Notes: generated from the letters alone by a model not told the origin. DNA of 64,000 bases from Ralstonia mannitolilytica (GCF_905397375.1 NZ_CAJPVG010000007.1:124001-188000); one strand, 5' to 3'. Counted from the stretch's first letter, positions 7,834-16,830 are shown. Translations and numbers: made by a program.

Positions 7834-9939
7834 ATGCAGGCGCGTTACGCGTGGTCGATGGGGGCACTGTGGGGCCTGTGCTGGACATGGGGCCATTCAG
7901 GCATCGCTCATGCAGGCGGTCTTCAGCAGCCGGAATTTCAGCTTGAGGCCGTCACGGTCAGTGGTTCTGCAGGCGCCGCGTCCGCCACGGACGAGGCCGC
8001 CAACCAAGGCTATGTGCCGCGCGGCCAGTTGGAGAACCGCCCCCTGCTGCGGCCGGGCGAATTGCTGGAGAGCGTGCCCGGCCTGATCGTCACGCAGCAC
8101 AGCGGCGACGGCAAGGCCAACCAATACTTCCTGCGCGGCTTCAACCTCGACCACGGAACGGATCTCGCCACCACGGTGGCCGGCATGCCGGTCAACATGC
8201 GTACGCACGCGCACGGCCAGGGCTACACCGATCTGAACTTCGTCATCCCCGAACTGGTAGACGGCATTGCCTACAAGAAAGGCACCAGCTTTGCGGAAGA
8301 AGGCGACTTCTCCGCCGCCGGTGCGGTGCGCATGGACTACGTGAGCCATCTGCCGCAGGGCATCGCGCAGCTGGAGCTGGGCGAGCACAACTACCGGCGC
8401 GGCCTGCTGGCCAACTCCAGCACGGTCGGCACCGGCACGCTCCTCTATGGCTTCGAATGGCTGGGCGAGAACGGCCCGTGGACCGTGCCCGAAGGCGTGC
8501 ACAAGCTCAATGGCGTGCTGCGCTACACCGTGCCGTTGGGCGGGGGCGAGCGCATCAGCGTGACGGGCATGGCGTACAAGAACGCGTGGCAATCCACCGA
8601 CCAGGTGCCGTTGCGCGCCATCAACGAAGGGCTGATCCCGCGCTTTGGCGCAATCGACCCGAGCGATGGCGGCGCGGCGTCCCGCTACAGCCTCTCGGCC
8701 GACTGGCTGCGGCCGCTTGCCGATGGGGTGTTCAAGGCCAACGCCTACGTCATCAAGAGCCGGCTGCAGCTGTTCTCCAACTTTACGTATGCGCTCAACA
8801 ACCCCGAGCAAGGCGACCAGTTCGAGCAGTTCGAGAACCGCGTCACCACCGGCGTGAATGCATCGCGCACGTGGCTGGGCAGCGTTGCCGGGCGTGAGAG
8901 CGAAACGGAAGTCGGCTCGCAGACGCGCTTTGACCGGCTGGACCCGATCCGCCTGACCAACACGCAGGCGCGGCAACCGTACGCGCTGGTACGCAGCGAC
9001 ACCGTGAACGAAACCAGCACCGCGCTCTACGTGCGCAACAGCACGCAGTGGCTGCCGTGGCTGCGCACCATCGCCGGTGTGCGGGCCGATCAGTTTTGGT
9101 ACAGCGTTGCCAGCAGCAACCCGCTCAACTCGGGCAATGGAACGGACCACATCGTGAGCCCCAAGCTGAGCGTCGTGCTGTCGCCCACGGCGCGTACCGA
9201 TGTGTTCATGAACTGGGGCCGCGGCTATCACAGCAATGACGTGCGCGGCGCGACCACCACCGTTGATCCGGTGAACGCAGACCCAGTGCAGAAGGTGTCG
9301 GTGCTCGTCCCCGCCACCGGCTACGAGGTCGGCGTGCGTACGCGGGCGCTTGCCCCCAACCTGCAGCTTTCCGCATCGTTGTGGCGATTGGACATCGGCT
9401 CTGAACTCGTCTTCTCGGGCGACACCGGCACCACCGAACCCAGCCGCCCGAGCCGCCGCACGGGCGTGGAACTCGCGGCCTACTACACACCGCTGCCCGA
9501 ACTGATTCTGGATGCGGATGCGGCCTTCTCGCGCGCGCGCTTTCGCGACAGCAGCCCGGCAGGCGACACCATCCCAGAGGCCATCCAGACCACCGCATCG
9601 GCCGGCGTGTCGTGGGTGCACGACCGCTGGATGCTTGGCGCACGGCTGCGCTACTTCGGCCCGCGCCCGCTCGTTGAAGACAACAGCGTGCGATCGGCAT
9701 CGTCGTTCCTGGTCAACCTCAAGCTGGGCTACCGGCTGCAGAAGAACGTGCGCGTATTCGTCGAGGTGCTCAATGTGCTCAACAAGCAAGTGAACGACAT
9801 CGACTACTACTACGCCTCCCTGCTCAAGGGCGAGGCGTCACCGCTGGATGCCAATGGCGTGGCGACGGGCATCAATGACCGCCACATTCATCCCGCCGAG
9901 CCACGCACCGTGCGCGCCGGTGTGGTGTGGAATTTCTAG
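7834..9939 (+). CDS. TonB-dependent outer-membrane receptor
   Basis: The 701-residue product has a signal peptide ending in AHA near residue 27, a TonB-box-like segment (LEAVTVSG), a plug domain (about 55-165, with the LRGFNLDHG motif) and a long beta-barrel. It ends in aromatic Phe (AGVVWNF), as outer-membrane barrels do. TonB receptors import iron chelates, cobalamin, metals or oligosaccharides; the ligand cannot be told here. The ATG at 7834 was chosen over an upstream TTG at 7786 because the signal peptide starts there. The alginate-lyase-like remnant just upstream hints at a former carbohydrate locus, but this is weak context. Confidence 0.9.
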   Translation: MQARYAWSMGALWGLCWTWGHSGIAHAGGLQQPEFQLEAVTVSGSAGAASATDEAANQGYVPRGQLENRPLLRPGELLESVPGLIVTQHSGDGKANQYFLRGFNLDHGTDLATTVAGMPVNMRTHAHGQGYTDLNFVIPELVDGIAYKKGTSFAEEGDFSAAGAVRMDYVSHLPQGIAQLELGEHNYRRGLLANSSTVGTGTLLYGFEWLGENGPWTVPEGVHKLNGVLRYTVPLGGGERISVTGMAYKNAWQSTDQVPLRAINEGLIPRFGAIDPSDGGAASRYSLSADWLRPLADGVFKANAYVIKSRLQLFSNFTYALNNPEQGDQFEQFENRVTTGVNASRTWLGSVAGRESETEVGSQTRFDRLDPIRLTNTQARQPYALVRSDTVNETSTALYVRNSTQWLPWLRTIAGVRADQFWYSVASSNPLNSGNGTDHIVSPKLSVVLSPTARTDVFMNWGRGYHSNDVRGATTTVDPVNADPVQKVSVLVPATGYEVGVRTRALAPNLQLSASLWRLDIGSELVFSGDTGTTEPSRPSRRTGVELAAYYTPLPELILDADAAFSRARFRDSSPAGDTIPEAIQTTASAGVSWVHDRWMLGARLRYFGPRPLVEDNSVRSASSFLVNLKLGYRLQKNVRVFVEVLNVLNKQVNDIDYYYASLLKGEASPLDANGVATGINDRHIHPAEPRTVRAGVVWNF

Positions 9940-10013
9940 ATCGACAAAGATGGCTGCGCCTGCCGTCGCCCCGCGGCACAATCAGCGCTTCAACTTCATC
10001 GCCAGGAATCCTC

Positions 10014-11069
10014 ATGAGAAGGCGTTCGACCGTCGGCTTGTTGCGTCACCTGTTCCTTGTTGCTACCGCCGTTGCCGCCGTGGCGTTGGCGCTGCCTGCA
10101 TCGGCGCAGCAAATCGTCAGCGATCTCTCGGCACAACCCACCGGCCGCATTCACTTCAACAGCGCCACGCCCAAGAGCAAATGGGAGCTGGTGCATCGCA
10201 AGTTCGACAAGACGCCCACGCCCATCTGGGGCACGCTGTATCTGCCCGAGAACTTGCAGGGCCGGGTGCCGGCGATGGTGATTTCGCATGGCTCGGCCGG
10301 ACCGCAGCAGAAAGATGTCGACCGGTGGGTGCGGCTCTTCAACCAGATGGGCATGGCCGCGTTCGTGGTGGATTCGTATGGCCCGCGCGGCATTGCCAAC
10401 ACGATGGACAACCAATGGCAGCTCAACCCCGCCGCCAATGATGCCGATGCGCTGTTCGCGCTCAAGCTGCTGAGCACCGACCCGCGCATCGACCCGAAGC
10501 GCATCGGGCAGATTGGTTTTTCGCGCGGCGGCGGTGTGGCACTGGACATGACGCTCGATGCATTCCGCAAAGGCGTCATCGATGACGACACGCGGTTTGC
10601 GGCGCTCATCGGCTTCTACCCCGGGTGCTCGGCGCTCTGGTGGGAGATCCCGCCGCCGCCGCTGTCCGGCGCCCCGCTGATGCTCGCGCTGGGCGAGAAG
10701 GACGACTACACACCCGCGCAGCTCTGCCGCAACGCGGCGGAGGTCATGCAGCGTGACGGCCAGACTGTCGATGTGCATGTCTACCCCGGCGCGTATCACG
10801 ACTTCGACAGCACGCGTGCGTACTTCAAGTACTTTCCGGGTGCCACCACTGCGCGCGATTGCCCGCAGACCATGATCGACGTGCAGCACGATGCGTACTA
10901 CCGGCTGCAGAGCGGCGAGAAATACCCCAACCTGCAGGCCATGGAGGCCGACTACAAGCGCTGCACCGTGCGGGGCGTTTCCACGGGCGCCAACCTGCAG
11001 CAAGCTGAGCGCGCCGAGGCGGACGTCAGAGCGTTCCTGACCAACGCCATGAACCTCCCGCCGCGCTGA
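10014..11069 (+). CDS. Exported dienelactone-hydrolase-family alpha/beta hydrolase
   Basis: The 351-residue protein has an N-terminal signal peptide (about residues 1-31, ending ASA). It carries the nucleophile elbow GFSRGG near residue 163, an acid residue in LALGEKDDYTP near residue 222, and a catalytic-type His in PGAYHDFDS near residue 255. This arrangement matches dienelactone hydrolases, although this family usually has Cys rather than Ser at the elbow. Secretion points to a periplasmic esterase or lactonase of unknown substrate. The start at 10014 follows an AGGA ribosome site. A second hairpin-free gap of 30 bp separates it from chrB. Confidence 0.85.
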   Translation: MRRRSTVGLLRHLFLVATAVAAVALALPASAQQIVSDLSAQPTGRIHFNSATPKSKWELVHRKFDKTPTPIWGTLYLPENLQGRVPAMVISHGSAGPQQKDVDRWVRLFNQMGMAAFVVDSYGPRGIANTMDNQWQLNPAANDADALFALKLLSTDPRIDPKRIGQIGFSRGGGVALDMTLDAFRKGVIDDDTRFAALIGFYPGCSALWWEIPPPPLSGAPLMLALGEKDDYTPAQLCRNAAEVMQRDGQTVDVHVYPGAYHDFDSTRAYFKYFPGATTARDCPQTMIDVQHDAYYRLQSGEKYPNLQAMEADYKRCTVRGVSTGANLQQAERAEADVRAFLTNAMNLPPR

Positions 11070-11099
11070 TGTAGGAACCTCTACAAGATTGCAGCGGTT

Positions 11100-12086
11100 A
11101 TGACGGACGCCTATGCTGCCGTCATGACCGCCTCCCCCGATTCCTGGCTGCTGCTGATCGTCAGCCTGCCCACCGCCCGCGCCACCGCGCGCATGCGCAT
11201 CTGGCGCGCCATCAAGGCGATCGGCTGTGCGGCGCTGCGCGATGGCGTCTACCTGCTGCCTGCGCGCGCCGAGCATGCCGCCCAGCTCAACGACCTGGCA
11301 GACGAGACGCTGCAGGAAGACGGCCAGGCCTGGGTGCTGCGCGTGCAGGCCGGCGACGCGGCGGAAGACGCGGCCTACCGCGCCCTGTTCGACCGGTCAC
11401 CCGACTACGCCGAGTGGCTGGCCGAGCTGTCCGAAGCGCGCAAGACGCTCCCCGACCTGCCCGCCGCCGAGCGCAACCGGCTGCTGCGCCGCCATGCCCG
11501 CGCCTACGAGGCCATCCGCAAGATCGACTTCTTCTCCAATGAAGCGACCGTGCGTGCCGATGCGCAATGGCGCGACTTTGCCGCGGCGGTCGAAGCCACA
11601 CACTCGCCGGGCGAACCGCGCGCCGCCGCGGGCAGCATCCCCCGCCGCGACCGCACCCAATATCAGGGCCGCCTGTGGGCCACGCGCCGGCACCTGTGGG
11701 TGGACCGCGTTGCCAGCGCCTGGCTCATCCAGCGCTTCATCGATCCGCACGCCCGCTTCCTGTGGCTCGACAGCCCGGCCGATTGCCCCCCCGATGCGCT
11801 CGGCTTCGACTTTGACGGTGCCGCCTTCACGCATGTTGGCGAACGCGTTTCGTTCGAGGTGCTCGTCTCCAGCTTCGGGCTCGACGACGATGCCGGCCTC
11901 GCGCGTCTGGGCGCCATGGTGCATGCGCTCGATGTGGGCGGCGCGGCCACGCCGGAGGCCGGCGGGTTCGAAGCCATCCTGGCAGGCGCCCGCAAGCGCG
12001 TGGCGGACGACGATGCCCTGCTTGCAGAGATCGGCTCCGTGCTCGATTCGTTGTATGTGCATTTTTCCGGCAGCCGCAAGCCGTGA
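11100..12086 (+). CDS. chrB: Chromate resistance protein ChrB
   Basis: ChrB is the chromate-responsive regulator normally paired with the efflux protein ChrA. The 328-residue product opens with the family's WLLLIVSLPTARATARMRIW segment and GCAALRDGVYLLP. The C-terminal half carries the ChrB domain beginning LWVDRVASAWLIQRFIDP, followed by LDVGG. An internal ATG at 11124 is an alternative start closer to the usual family start. chrA begins 38 bp after the stop, so the two form an operon. Confidence 0.95.
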   Translation: MTDAYAAVMTASPDSWLLLIVSLPTARATARMRIWRAIKAIGCAALRDGVYLLPARAEHAAQLNDLADETLQEDGQAWVLRVQAGDAAEDAAYRALFDRSPDYAEWLAELSEARKTLPDLPAAERNRLLRRHARAYEAIRKIDFFSNEATVRADAQWRDFAAAVEATHSPGEPRAAAGSIPRRDRTQYQGRLWATRRHLWVDRVASAWLIQRFIDPHARFLWLDSPADCPPDALGFDFDGAAFTHVGERVSFEVLVSSFGLDDDAGLARLGAMVHALDVGGAATPEAGGFEAILAGARKRVADDDALLAEIGSVLDSLYVHFSGSRKP

Positions 12087-12124
12087 CGGCTGTCACCCCT
12101 TGCAGCCACCCCTTTAGGTCACCC

Positions 12125-13297
12125 ATGAACACTGCCCTTGAACGCCCCACCTACACGCTGCGGCAACTGCTGCTGTATTTCCTCCGGCTTGGCGCATTGG
12201 GCTTTGGCGGCCCCGTAGCGCTGGCCGGCTACATGCGCCGCGATCTGGTCGATGCCCGTCAGTGGATTACCGAAGCGGACTACAAGGAAGGCCTCGCGCT
12301 GGCCCAGCTCGCACCGGGGCCGCTGGCCGCGCAACTGGCCATCTACCTTGGCTATGTGCACTACCGCATCGTCGGCGCCACGCTGGTCGGCATTGCATTC
12401 GTGCTGCCGTCGTTCCTGATGGTGGTGGCGTTGGGGTGGGCCTATACGCGCTTTGGCGGCCTGACGTGGATGCAGTCGGTGTTCTACGGCGTGGGCGCAG
12501 CGGTGATCGGCATCATCGCCATCAGTGCGCACAAGCTCACCACCAAGAGCGTCGGCAAAGACAAGCTGCTGTGGGCCATCTACCTCTTGCTTGCGGCGGT
12601 GACGGTCGTGACGGAATCCGAAGTGGCGTGGCTCTTTCTGGCCGCCGGTGTGCTGGTGTGGTTCTGGCGCACACCGCCCCGGTGGTTGCGCCAGGGCCGC
12701 ACGAACGCCATCGCGGCTGCCCCGGTCGCGGCCGCCAGCAGCCTGCTGGGCACGGTGGACTGGCCGCTGCTCTCGCAGCTGGGCGCGTTCTTCGCCAAGG
12801 CCGGCGCATTCGTCTTCGGCTCGGGGCTGGCCATCGTGCCGTTCCTCTACGGCGGCGTGGTCACGGAGCACCACTGGCTCAATGAAAAGCAGTTCGTCGA
12901 CGCGGTGGCCGTGGCAATGATCACGCCCGGCCCGGTGGTCATCACCGTCGGCTTTATCGGCTACCTGGTGGCGGGCCTGCCCGGTGCGTGCGTGGCCGCG
13001 CTCGGCACGTTCCTGCCGTGCTACCTCTTCACCATCCTCCCGGCGCCGTACTTCAAGAAATACGGCAAGCTGCCCTCCATCCTCGCGTTTGTGGACGGCG
13101 TGACGGCGGCCGCCGTGGGCGCCATTACCGGCGCGGTCATCGTGCTGGCCAAGCGCTCCATCGTCGATGTCCCGACGGCGCTGCTGGCCGTGGCGACGGT
13201 GCTGCTGCTCGTGAAGCTCAAGAAGCTGCCCGAACCGATGATCGTGGCGGGGGCGGCGTTGCTTGGCCTGGCGCTGTATCCGCTGCTGCATCGCTGA
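12125..13297 (+). CDS. chrA: Chromate efflux transporter ChrA
   Basis: ChrA pumps chromate out of the cytoplasm. The 390-residue, two-domain length is the long-chain form. Domain 1 opens with the diagnostic LGALGFGGPVALAGYMRRDL and QLAPGPLAAQLAIYLGY motifs. Domain 2 repeats them as AGAFVFGSGLAIVPFL and AMITPGPVVITVGFIGY near residues 225 and 270. About ten hydrophobic segments are visible. The ATG at 12125 was preferred over one inside chrB at 12083. It lies directly downstream of chrB. Confidence 0.95.
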   Translation: MNTALERPTYTLRQLLLYFLRLGALGFGGPVALAGYMRRDLVDARQWITEADYKEGLALAQLAPGPLAAQLAIYLGYVHYRIVGATLVGIAFVLPSFLMVVALGWAYTRFGGLTWMQSVFYGVGAAVIGIIAISAHKLTTKSVGKDKLLWAIYLLLAAVTVVTESEVAWLFLAAGVLVWFWRTPPRWLRQGRTNAIAAAPVAAASSLLGTVDWPLLSQLGAFFAKAGAFVFGSGLAIVPFLYGGVVTEHHWLNEKQFVDAVAVAMITPGPVVITVGFIGYLVAGLPGACVAALGTFLPCYLFTILPAPYFKKYGKLPSILAFVDGVTAAAVGAITGAVIVLAKRSIVDVPTALLAVATVLLLVKLKKLPEPMIVAGAALLGLALYPLLHR

Positions 13298-13614
13298 TCC
13301 GGGGCCGCGCGGTAACCCGCGAAGCGTGGAGTGGCAGAGAGCGGCGCCCCGCACTCAATGCCGGTGCCCGGCGCGGACAATGCCCTGTCCCCAGTTGCCG
13401 TGCTGGCGCCCCACGCGTCTGCGCGCCGACGCGCCGACCTGCCTGTGGCGGCACCTCCCGCAGCGAGGTGGCTCGCTGCACCATCGCGGGGCATATGCAC
13501 ATGCCGAAAATATCGTTCGATTGCGGCCTCGCCTGTGACAGGATCACGTCACACGCCCGCTACCCGCGGGCGGATTTCATTCCCGCATCCACGAAAAATC
13601 CACGAGGTTTCTCC
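13298..13614. other. chrA-metQ intergenic region
   Basis: No protein gene is seen here. Two symmetric elements stand out close to metQ: an inverted repeat TGTGAC-N8-GTCACA at 13534-13553 that could be a regulator site, and a GC hairpin GCCCGC-N5-GCGGGC at 13555-13571 in the metQ leader. No terminator for chrA with a T-run is visible. Confidence 0.4.
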
Positions 13615-14421
13615 ATGTCCCTGTTCACCCGTCTCGCCCGCGCGGCCGTACCCGCCGTCGCATTCGCCGTGGCCGCCGCCGCCCATGCCGACACCAAGCA
13701 GATCAAGCTCGGCACCATGAGCGGCCCCGACGCGCAGATCTGGGAAGTCGTGCAGAAGGTCGCCAAGAAGGACGGCCTGGACGTCAAGATCATCGAATTC
13801 AACGACTACGCCCAGCCCAACCCTGCCCTCGACGCCGGCGACCTTGACGCCAACGGCTTCCAGCACCAGCCCTTCCTCGACAGCCAGATCAAGGCGCGCG
13901 GCTACAAGATCGTCAACGTCGGCCTGACCTACGTGGCGCCGATGGGCTTCTACTCGAAGAAGGTGAAGTCGCTGGCGCAGCTCAGGGAAGGCGCCAAGGT
14001 TGGCATCCAGAACGACCCATCCAACGGCAATCGGGCGCTGCTCCTGCTGCAGAAGGCCGGCGTGATCAAGCTCAAGGCCGGCGTCGGCACCAACGGCAAC
14101 AACGCCACGCCGCGCGATGTGGTCGAGAACCCGAAGAAGATCAAGCTGGTGGAGCTGGACTCGGCGCAGCTGCCGCGCTCGCTCGATGACCTCGATGCCG
14201 CTTCCATCAACACCGACTACGCCGTCAAGAACGGTCTGACCCCCGCGAAGGACGCGATTGCGCTCGAAGACCGCCAGGGCCCGTACGCCAACCTGATCGC
14301 CGTGCGTGAGAAAGACAAGAACCAGCCGTGGGTGAAGACGCTGGTGCATGCGTACCAGTCGGAGGAGGTGCGCAAGTTCATCGACACGCAATTCAAGGGC
14401 GCGATCCTGCCTGCGTTCTGA
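13615..14421 (+). CDS. metQ: MetQ/NlpA-family substrate-binding protein (orphan, no lipobox)
   Basis: MetQ-type proteins bind methionine in the periplasm and deliver it to the MetNI permease. The 268-residue product has a signal peptide ending AHA near residue 25, then the family start IKLGTMSGPDAQIWEVV. DYAQPNPALDAGDLDANGFQ, GVQ-type IQNDPSNGNRALLLLQ and NTDYAVKNGL all match. Typical MetQ proteins are lipoproteins, but no Cys is present at the signal cleavage region, so this one is probably soluble. No metN or metI is adjacent. The exact ligand is inferred. Confidence 0.85.
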   Translation: MSLFTRLARAAVPAVAFAVAAAAHADTKQIKLGTMSGPDAQIWEVVQKVAKKDGLDVKIIEFNDYAQPNPALDAGDLDANGFQHQPFLDSQIKARGYKIVNVGLTYVAPMGFYSKKVKSLAQLREGAKVGIQNDPSNGNRALLLLQKAGVIKLKAGVGTNGNNATPRDVVENPKKIKLVELDSAQLPRSLDDLDAASINTDYAVKNGLTPAKDAIALEDRQGPYANLIAVREKDKNQPWVKTLVHAYQSEEVRKFIDTQFKGAILPAF

Positions 14422-14592
14422 TCGGCGCTGAAAAAGTAAGCGAGTACTTCGTACCCGATTTGTTTCAGCTGTGGCGAGCCGGTGGGCAAGGCATTCCCAG
14501 GGCCCGCCGCGCTGTTTGTTGCGTTGCGCCATGGTGTGACTGTTGCGATCGTTTCCGCCCTCCGTGGCGCCTTGACAACGCTTTGCTCCATT

Positions 14593-14637
14593 ACGTAGTT
14601 CTACGTTATTGCAACGCAGCAAACGATTCGCTATAGT
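14593..14637 (+). promoter_or_regulatory. Sigma70-like promoter with adjacent palindrome for candidate sRNA 1
   Basis: TTGCAA at 14609-14614 and TATAGT at 14632-14637 are separated by exactly 17 bp, a strong sigma70 match for this GC-rich DNA. Just upstream lies the palindrome ACGTAG-TT-CTACGT at 14593-14606, a possible operator. Predicted start of transcription is near 14644. Confidence 0.55.
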
Positions 14638-14643
14638 AGGAAC

Positions 14644-14702
14644 TGTCTCCTCCACCCTCCTTGGTGGATTGTGGCCCGAGCACCTGGTGCTCGGGCTTTT
14701 TT
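14644..14702 (+). ncRNA. Candidate sRNA 1: about 59 nt, anti-Shine-Dalgarno loop plus terminator
   Basis: From the predicted start near 14644, the transcript would hold one hairpin, CCACC (14652-14656) / GGTGG (14663-14667), whose 6-nt loop is CTCCTT, complementary to Shine-Dalgarno sequences. It is followed by a strong intrinsic terminator at 14674-14702. A hairpin exposing a CUCCU loop is a recurring design in bacterial regulatory RNAs. Nothing protein-like overlaps it. No family name is assigned. Confidence 0.55.
14674..14702 (+). terminator. Intrinsic terminator of candidate sRNA 1
   Basis: Perfect stem GCCCGAGCAC / GTGCTCGGGC with a 3-nt loop, followed directly by six Ts. Confidence 0.85.
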
Positions 14703-15011
14703 CTTTGCGGCGGCGGATGCCGCTGCCTTGTCTTCTCGCCGGTTCCGGCTACGCTGTCTCTCATCACTCAATGCCCGCACCGTTGCCGGATCGCAACGCG
14801 CACGACCGTTCAAGCGGGTGCTTTGAGCCGCGCTTCCAATGTCGGCGCTGACGGCGCGGGCAGCTGCCGGAAAGCGGTTCGTGCGTCACTCAAATGTTGT
14901 GAATCGGTGTTTATCCACGGCGTTCATGCGCCTAACATCGCGGAACTGCGTCGGTTTTTGTCCTACAAGCGATTCGGCCGCATCCGGACAGTCCGACGCC
15001 TTCCCCTCCAC

Positions 15012-15088
15012 TACACTTCATCTTGCTCTCTCTTTAGAGAGCACTCCCCCCCTTTTGAGCCCGCCCCTGTTGCGGGCTTCATTTTTTT
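15012..15088 (+). ncRNA. Candidate sRNA 2: hairpin, C7 linker and terminator
   Basis: A 7-bp hairpin GCTCTCT-CTTT-AGAGAGC at 15025-15042 is followed by a single-stranded pyrimidine tract containing seven Cs (15046-15052) and an intrinsic terminator at 15059-15088. The 5' end is uncertain; TACACT at 15012-15017 could be a -10 box or part of the RNA. The tract 15045-15060 is complementary to 15135-15152 in the next element, 16 pairs with one 2-nt bulge. Confidence 0.45.
15059..15088 (+). terminator. Intrinsic terminator of candidate sRNA 2
   Basis: Stem GCCCGC (15059-15064) / GCGGGC (15072-15077) with a 7-nt loop, followed by TTCA and seven Ts. Confidence 0.8.
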
Positions 15089-15099
15089 CGGGCACGATT

Positions 15100-15201
15100 T
15101 CCTGCATCTTGGCGCCGTCGACACCGGCGCCGGAGCTCAAAAGGTTGGGGGAAATCGCTCAAGGCCCGCGCAGTTGAAAAGCTGCGCGGGCTTTGTTTTT
15201 T
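15100..15201 (+). ncRNA. Candidate sRNA 3 complementary to sRNA 2
   Basis: This stretch contains a hairpin GGCGCCG / CGGCGCC (15111-15131), then GCTCAAAAGG (15135-15144) and GGGGGA (15147-15152), which pair with CCTTTTGAGC and TCCCCC in candidate sRNA 2, then a strong terminator at 15164-15201. It may be an antisense or sponge partner, or the 3' part of one longer structured transcript. The 5' end is not defined. Confidence 0.4.
15164..15201 (+). terminator. Intrinsic terminator of candidate sRNA 3
   Basis: Perfect 10-bp stem GCCCGCGCAG / CTGCGCGGGC with an 8-nt loop, followed by TTTGTTTTTT. Confidence 0.85.
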
Positions 15202-15316
15202 CTGACCCTTGCGCCTGACAAGGGCGTCGCGCAGTGCTTCAATGGCGGATCACGGCGGACGCTGCACGGCGCAAACGGGATGGGCCCCGCCATATCGACA
15301 AGAACGAGGACGGCCG

Positions 15317-16531
15317 ATGGAAGGTTTCGCGCAACTCGCCGTGCTGGTGGTCGACGACCATCCGGTACAACGGGCCGCCGCCCGGCAATTGCTCCATACG
15401 CTTGGCGTGCAGCAGATCCTGACCGCATGCGATGGCCGCGAGGCGCTCTACCTGCTGGAACTCTGTCACGTCGACCTCGTGCTGTGCGACATCGACATGC
15501 CCGGCATGAACGGCCCCGAACTCATGGAGCAGATGCGCCTGCGCCAGGGTCGCGTGTTTCCGCGCCAGGCGCCCGTGTGGGCGTGGGTGAGCGCCATGGA
15601 CGCGCCGATCGTCGAATCGCACGTGAGCCTCGCGGATGCCGTGGGCCTGGCCCAGACGCATGGCATCCACAAGCCGCTGCGGCCCGCGCATGTGCTGCCC
15701 CTGCTGGAGGCCGCCGCCGCGCGCGAGCGCGATCCTGCGCCGCCGGCGCCCGCGGCCGTGCCACGTTTTTCCGACGACGAACTCGCCGCGCTGATCGGTG
15801 AGACGCCCGAGCAGATCGAGCTGGTGCTGCAGCCCCAGCATGATCTCGCGAGCAACCAGATCGTCGGGGCGGAGGCGCTGTGCCGCTGGATCCATCCGAC
15901 ACACGGGCGCGTATCGCCCGCCGCCTTCGTGCCGCGACTGGAGGCGCTGGGCCTGGCCGACGGCCTCTTCTTTCACATGCTCGAGCGGTGCGTGCGCGTG
16001 CAACAGGCGCTCGCCGCGCAGGCGCACGGGGTGTCCATTGGCGTGAATGCGTCCGCCGCGACGCTCGGCCGCGCCGGCACCGTGGACCGCATCGAGGCGA
16101 CCGTGCGCGGAGCGCGCATAGCGCCCGGCGCCATCGCCATTGAACTGACCGAGGATTCCCTGGTGCCCGACGCGACGCAGCTCACCATCGCGCTGAACCG
16201 GCTGCGCCTGATGGGACATCCGCTTGCAATCGATGATTTTGGCGTCGGGATCGCCACGCTCAAGCTGCTGGCCGACCTGCCCTTCAACATCCTCAAGATC
16301 GACCGCTCGTTCACGGCAGCGGTGGACCAGAGCAGCCAGCGCGGCGTGATCTGCCGCACGATGATCGAGCTGGCGCGCGCGCTGCAGCTCGAGTGCATTG
16401 CCGAAGGCGTGGAGACCGAAGCGCAGCGCCAGACCTTGCGGGCGTTGGGCTGCGCGACGGGCCAGGGGTATCTGTGGGCCGCGCCGCTGTCGGTGACGGC
16501 ATTTCTTGCGCATGTGCAGGCGGCCGGCTAG
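15317..16531 (+). CDS. Response regulator with EAL cyclic-di-GMP phosphodiesterase domain
   Basis: The 404-residue protein joins a receiver domain (about 1-130; acidic DD near residue 12, phospho-acceptor Asp in LCDIDMPGMNG) to an EAL domain (about 160-400). EAL active-site elements are all present: AEALCRW, GVNASA, IELTEDS, IDDFGVG, LKIDRSF and AEGVETEAQ, so it is probably an active c-di-GMP hydrolase. No GGDEF domain is present. The ATG at 15317 has GAGGA six bases upstream. No histidine kinase is adjacent; a LuxR-type regulator follows after about 300 bp. Confidence 0.92.
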   Translation: MEGFAQLAVLVVDDHPVQRAAARQLLHTLGVQQILTACDGREALYLLELCHVDLVLCDIDMPGMNGPELMEQMRLRQGRVFPRQAPVWAWVSAMDAPIVESHVSLADAVGLAQTHGIHKPLRPAHVLPLLEAAAARERDPAPPAPAAVPRFSDDELAALIGETPEQIELVLQPQHDLASNQIVGAEALCRWIHPTHGRVSPAAFVPRLEALGLADGLFFHMLERCVRVQQALAAQAHGVSIGVNASAATLGRAGTVDRIEATVRGARIAPGAIAIELTEDSLVPDATQLTIALNRLRLMGHPLAIDDFGVGIATLKLLADLPFNILKIDRSFTAAVDQSSQRGVICRTMIELARALQLECIAEGVETEAQRQTLRALGCATGQGYLWAAPLSVTAFLAHVQAAG

Positions 16532-16830
16532 CCGATGGCGGCATCGCGTTTAGTTTTGTGCAGCCCTGATTGAAACAGCTTCTGCCCCGAAACGTTACGA
16601 CGGGGCCAAAGTAGGACTGGTCTGATCCCGAGCGGTGCGCGGGCTCAGTAAGGTACCGGCACTCCTTTGCCGCTTCACCTGATTCCATGACGGCCCCAGT
16701 CCGCCCCTTCCCTCTGCTGGCCCAGCGCCATGCACGAGCGCAGGCCGTAGCGCCTGCCCAGGCCGATTGCGCTTGCCGCCGCCGTGCACGGCGGTGCCCG
16801 CTGTCGTGCGGGCACGGTTGAGGGCCCGCC

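Noticed and set aside
7897..9789. 630-residue frame opposite the TonB receptor
   Set aside because: No signal, fold or motif; an antisense shadow of a clear receptor gene.
14875..14925. TTATCCACG, a DnaA-box-like nonamer near 14912
   Set aside because: Single copy, with no AT-rich region or replication genes nearby; not an origin.
15000..15201. 6S RNA or tmRNA
   Set aside because: Internal terminators and lack of the long rod or tag-peptide features; named only as candidate sRNAs.
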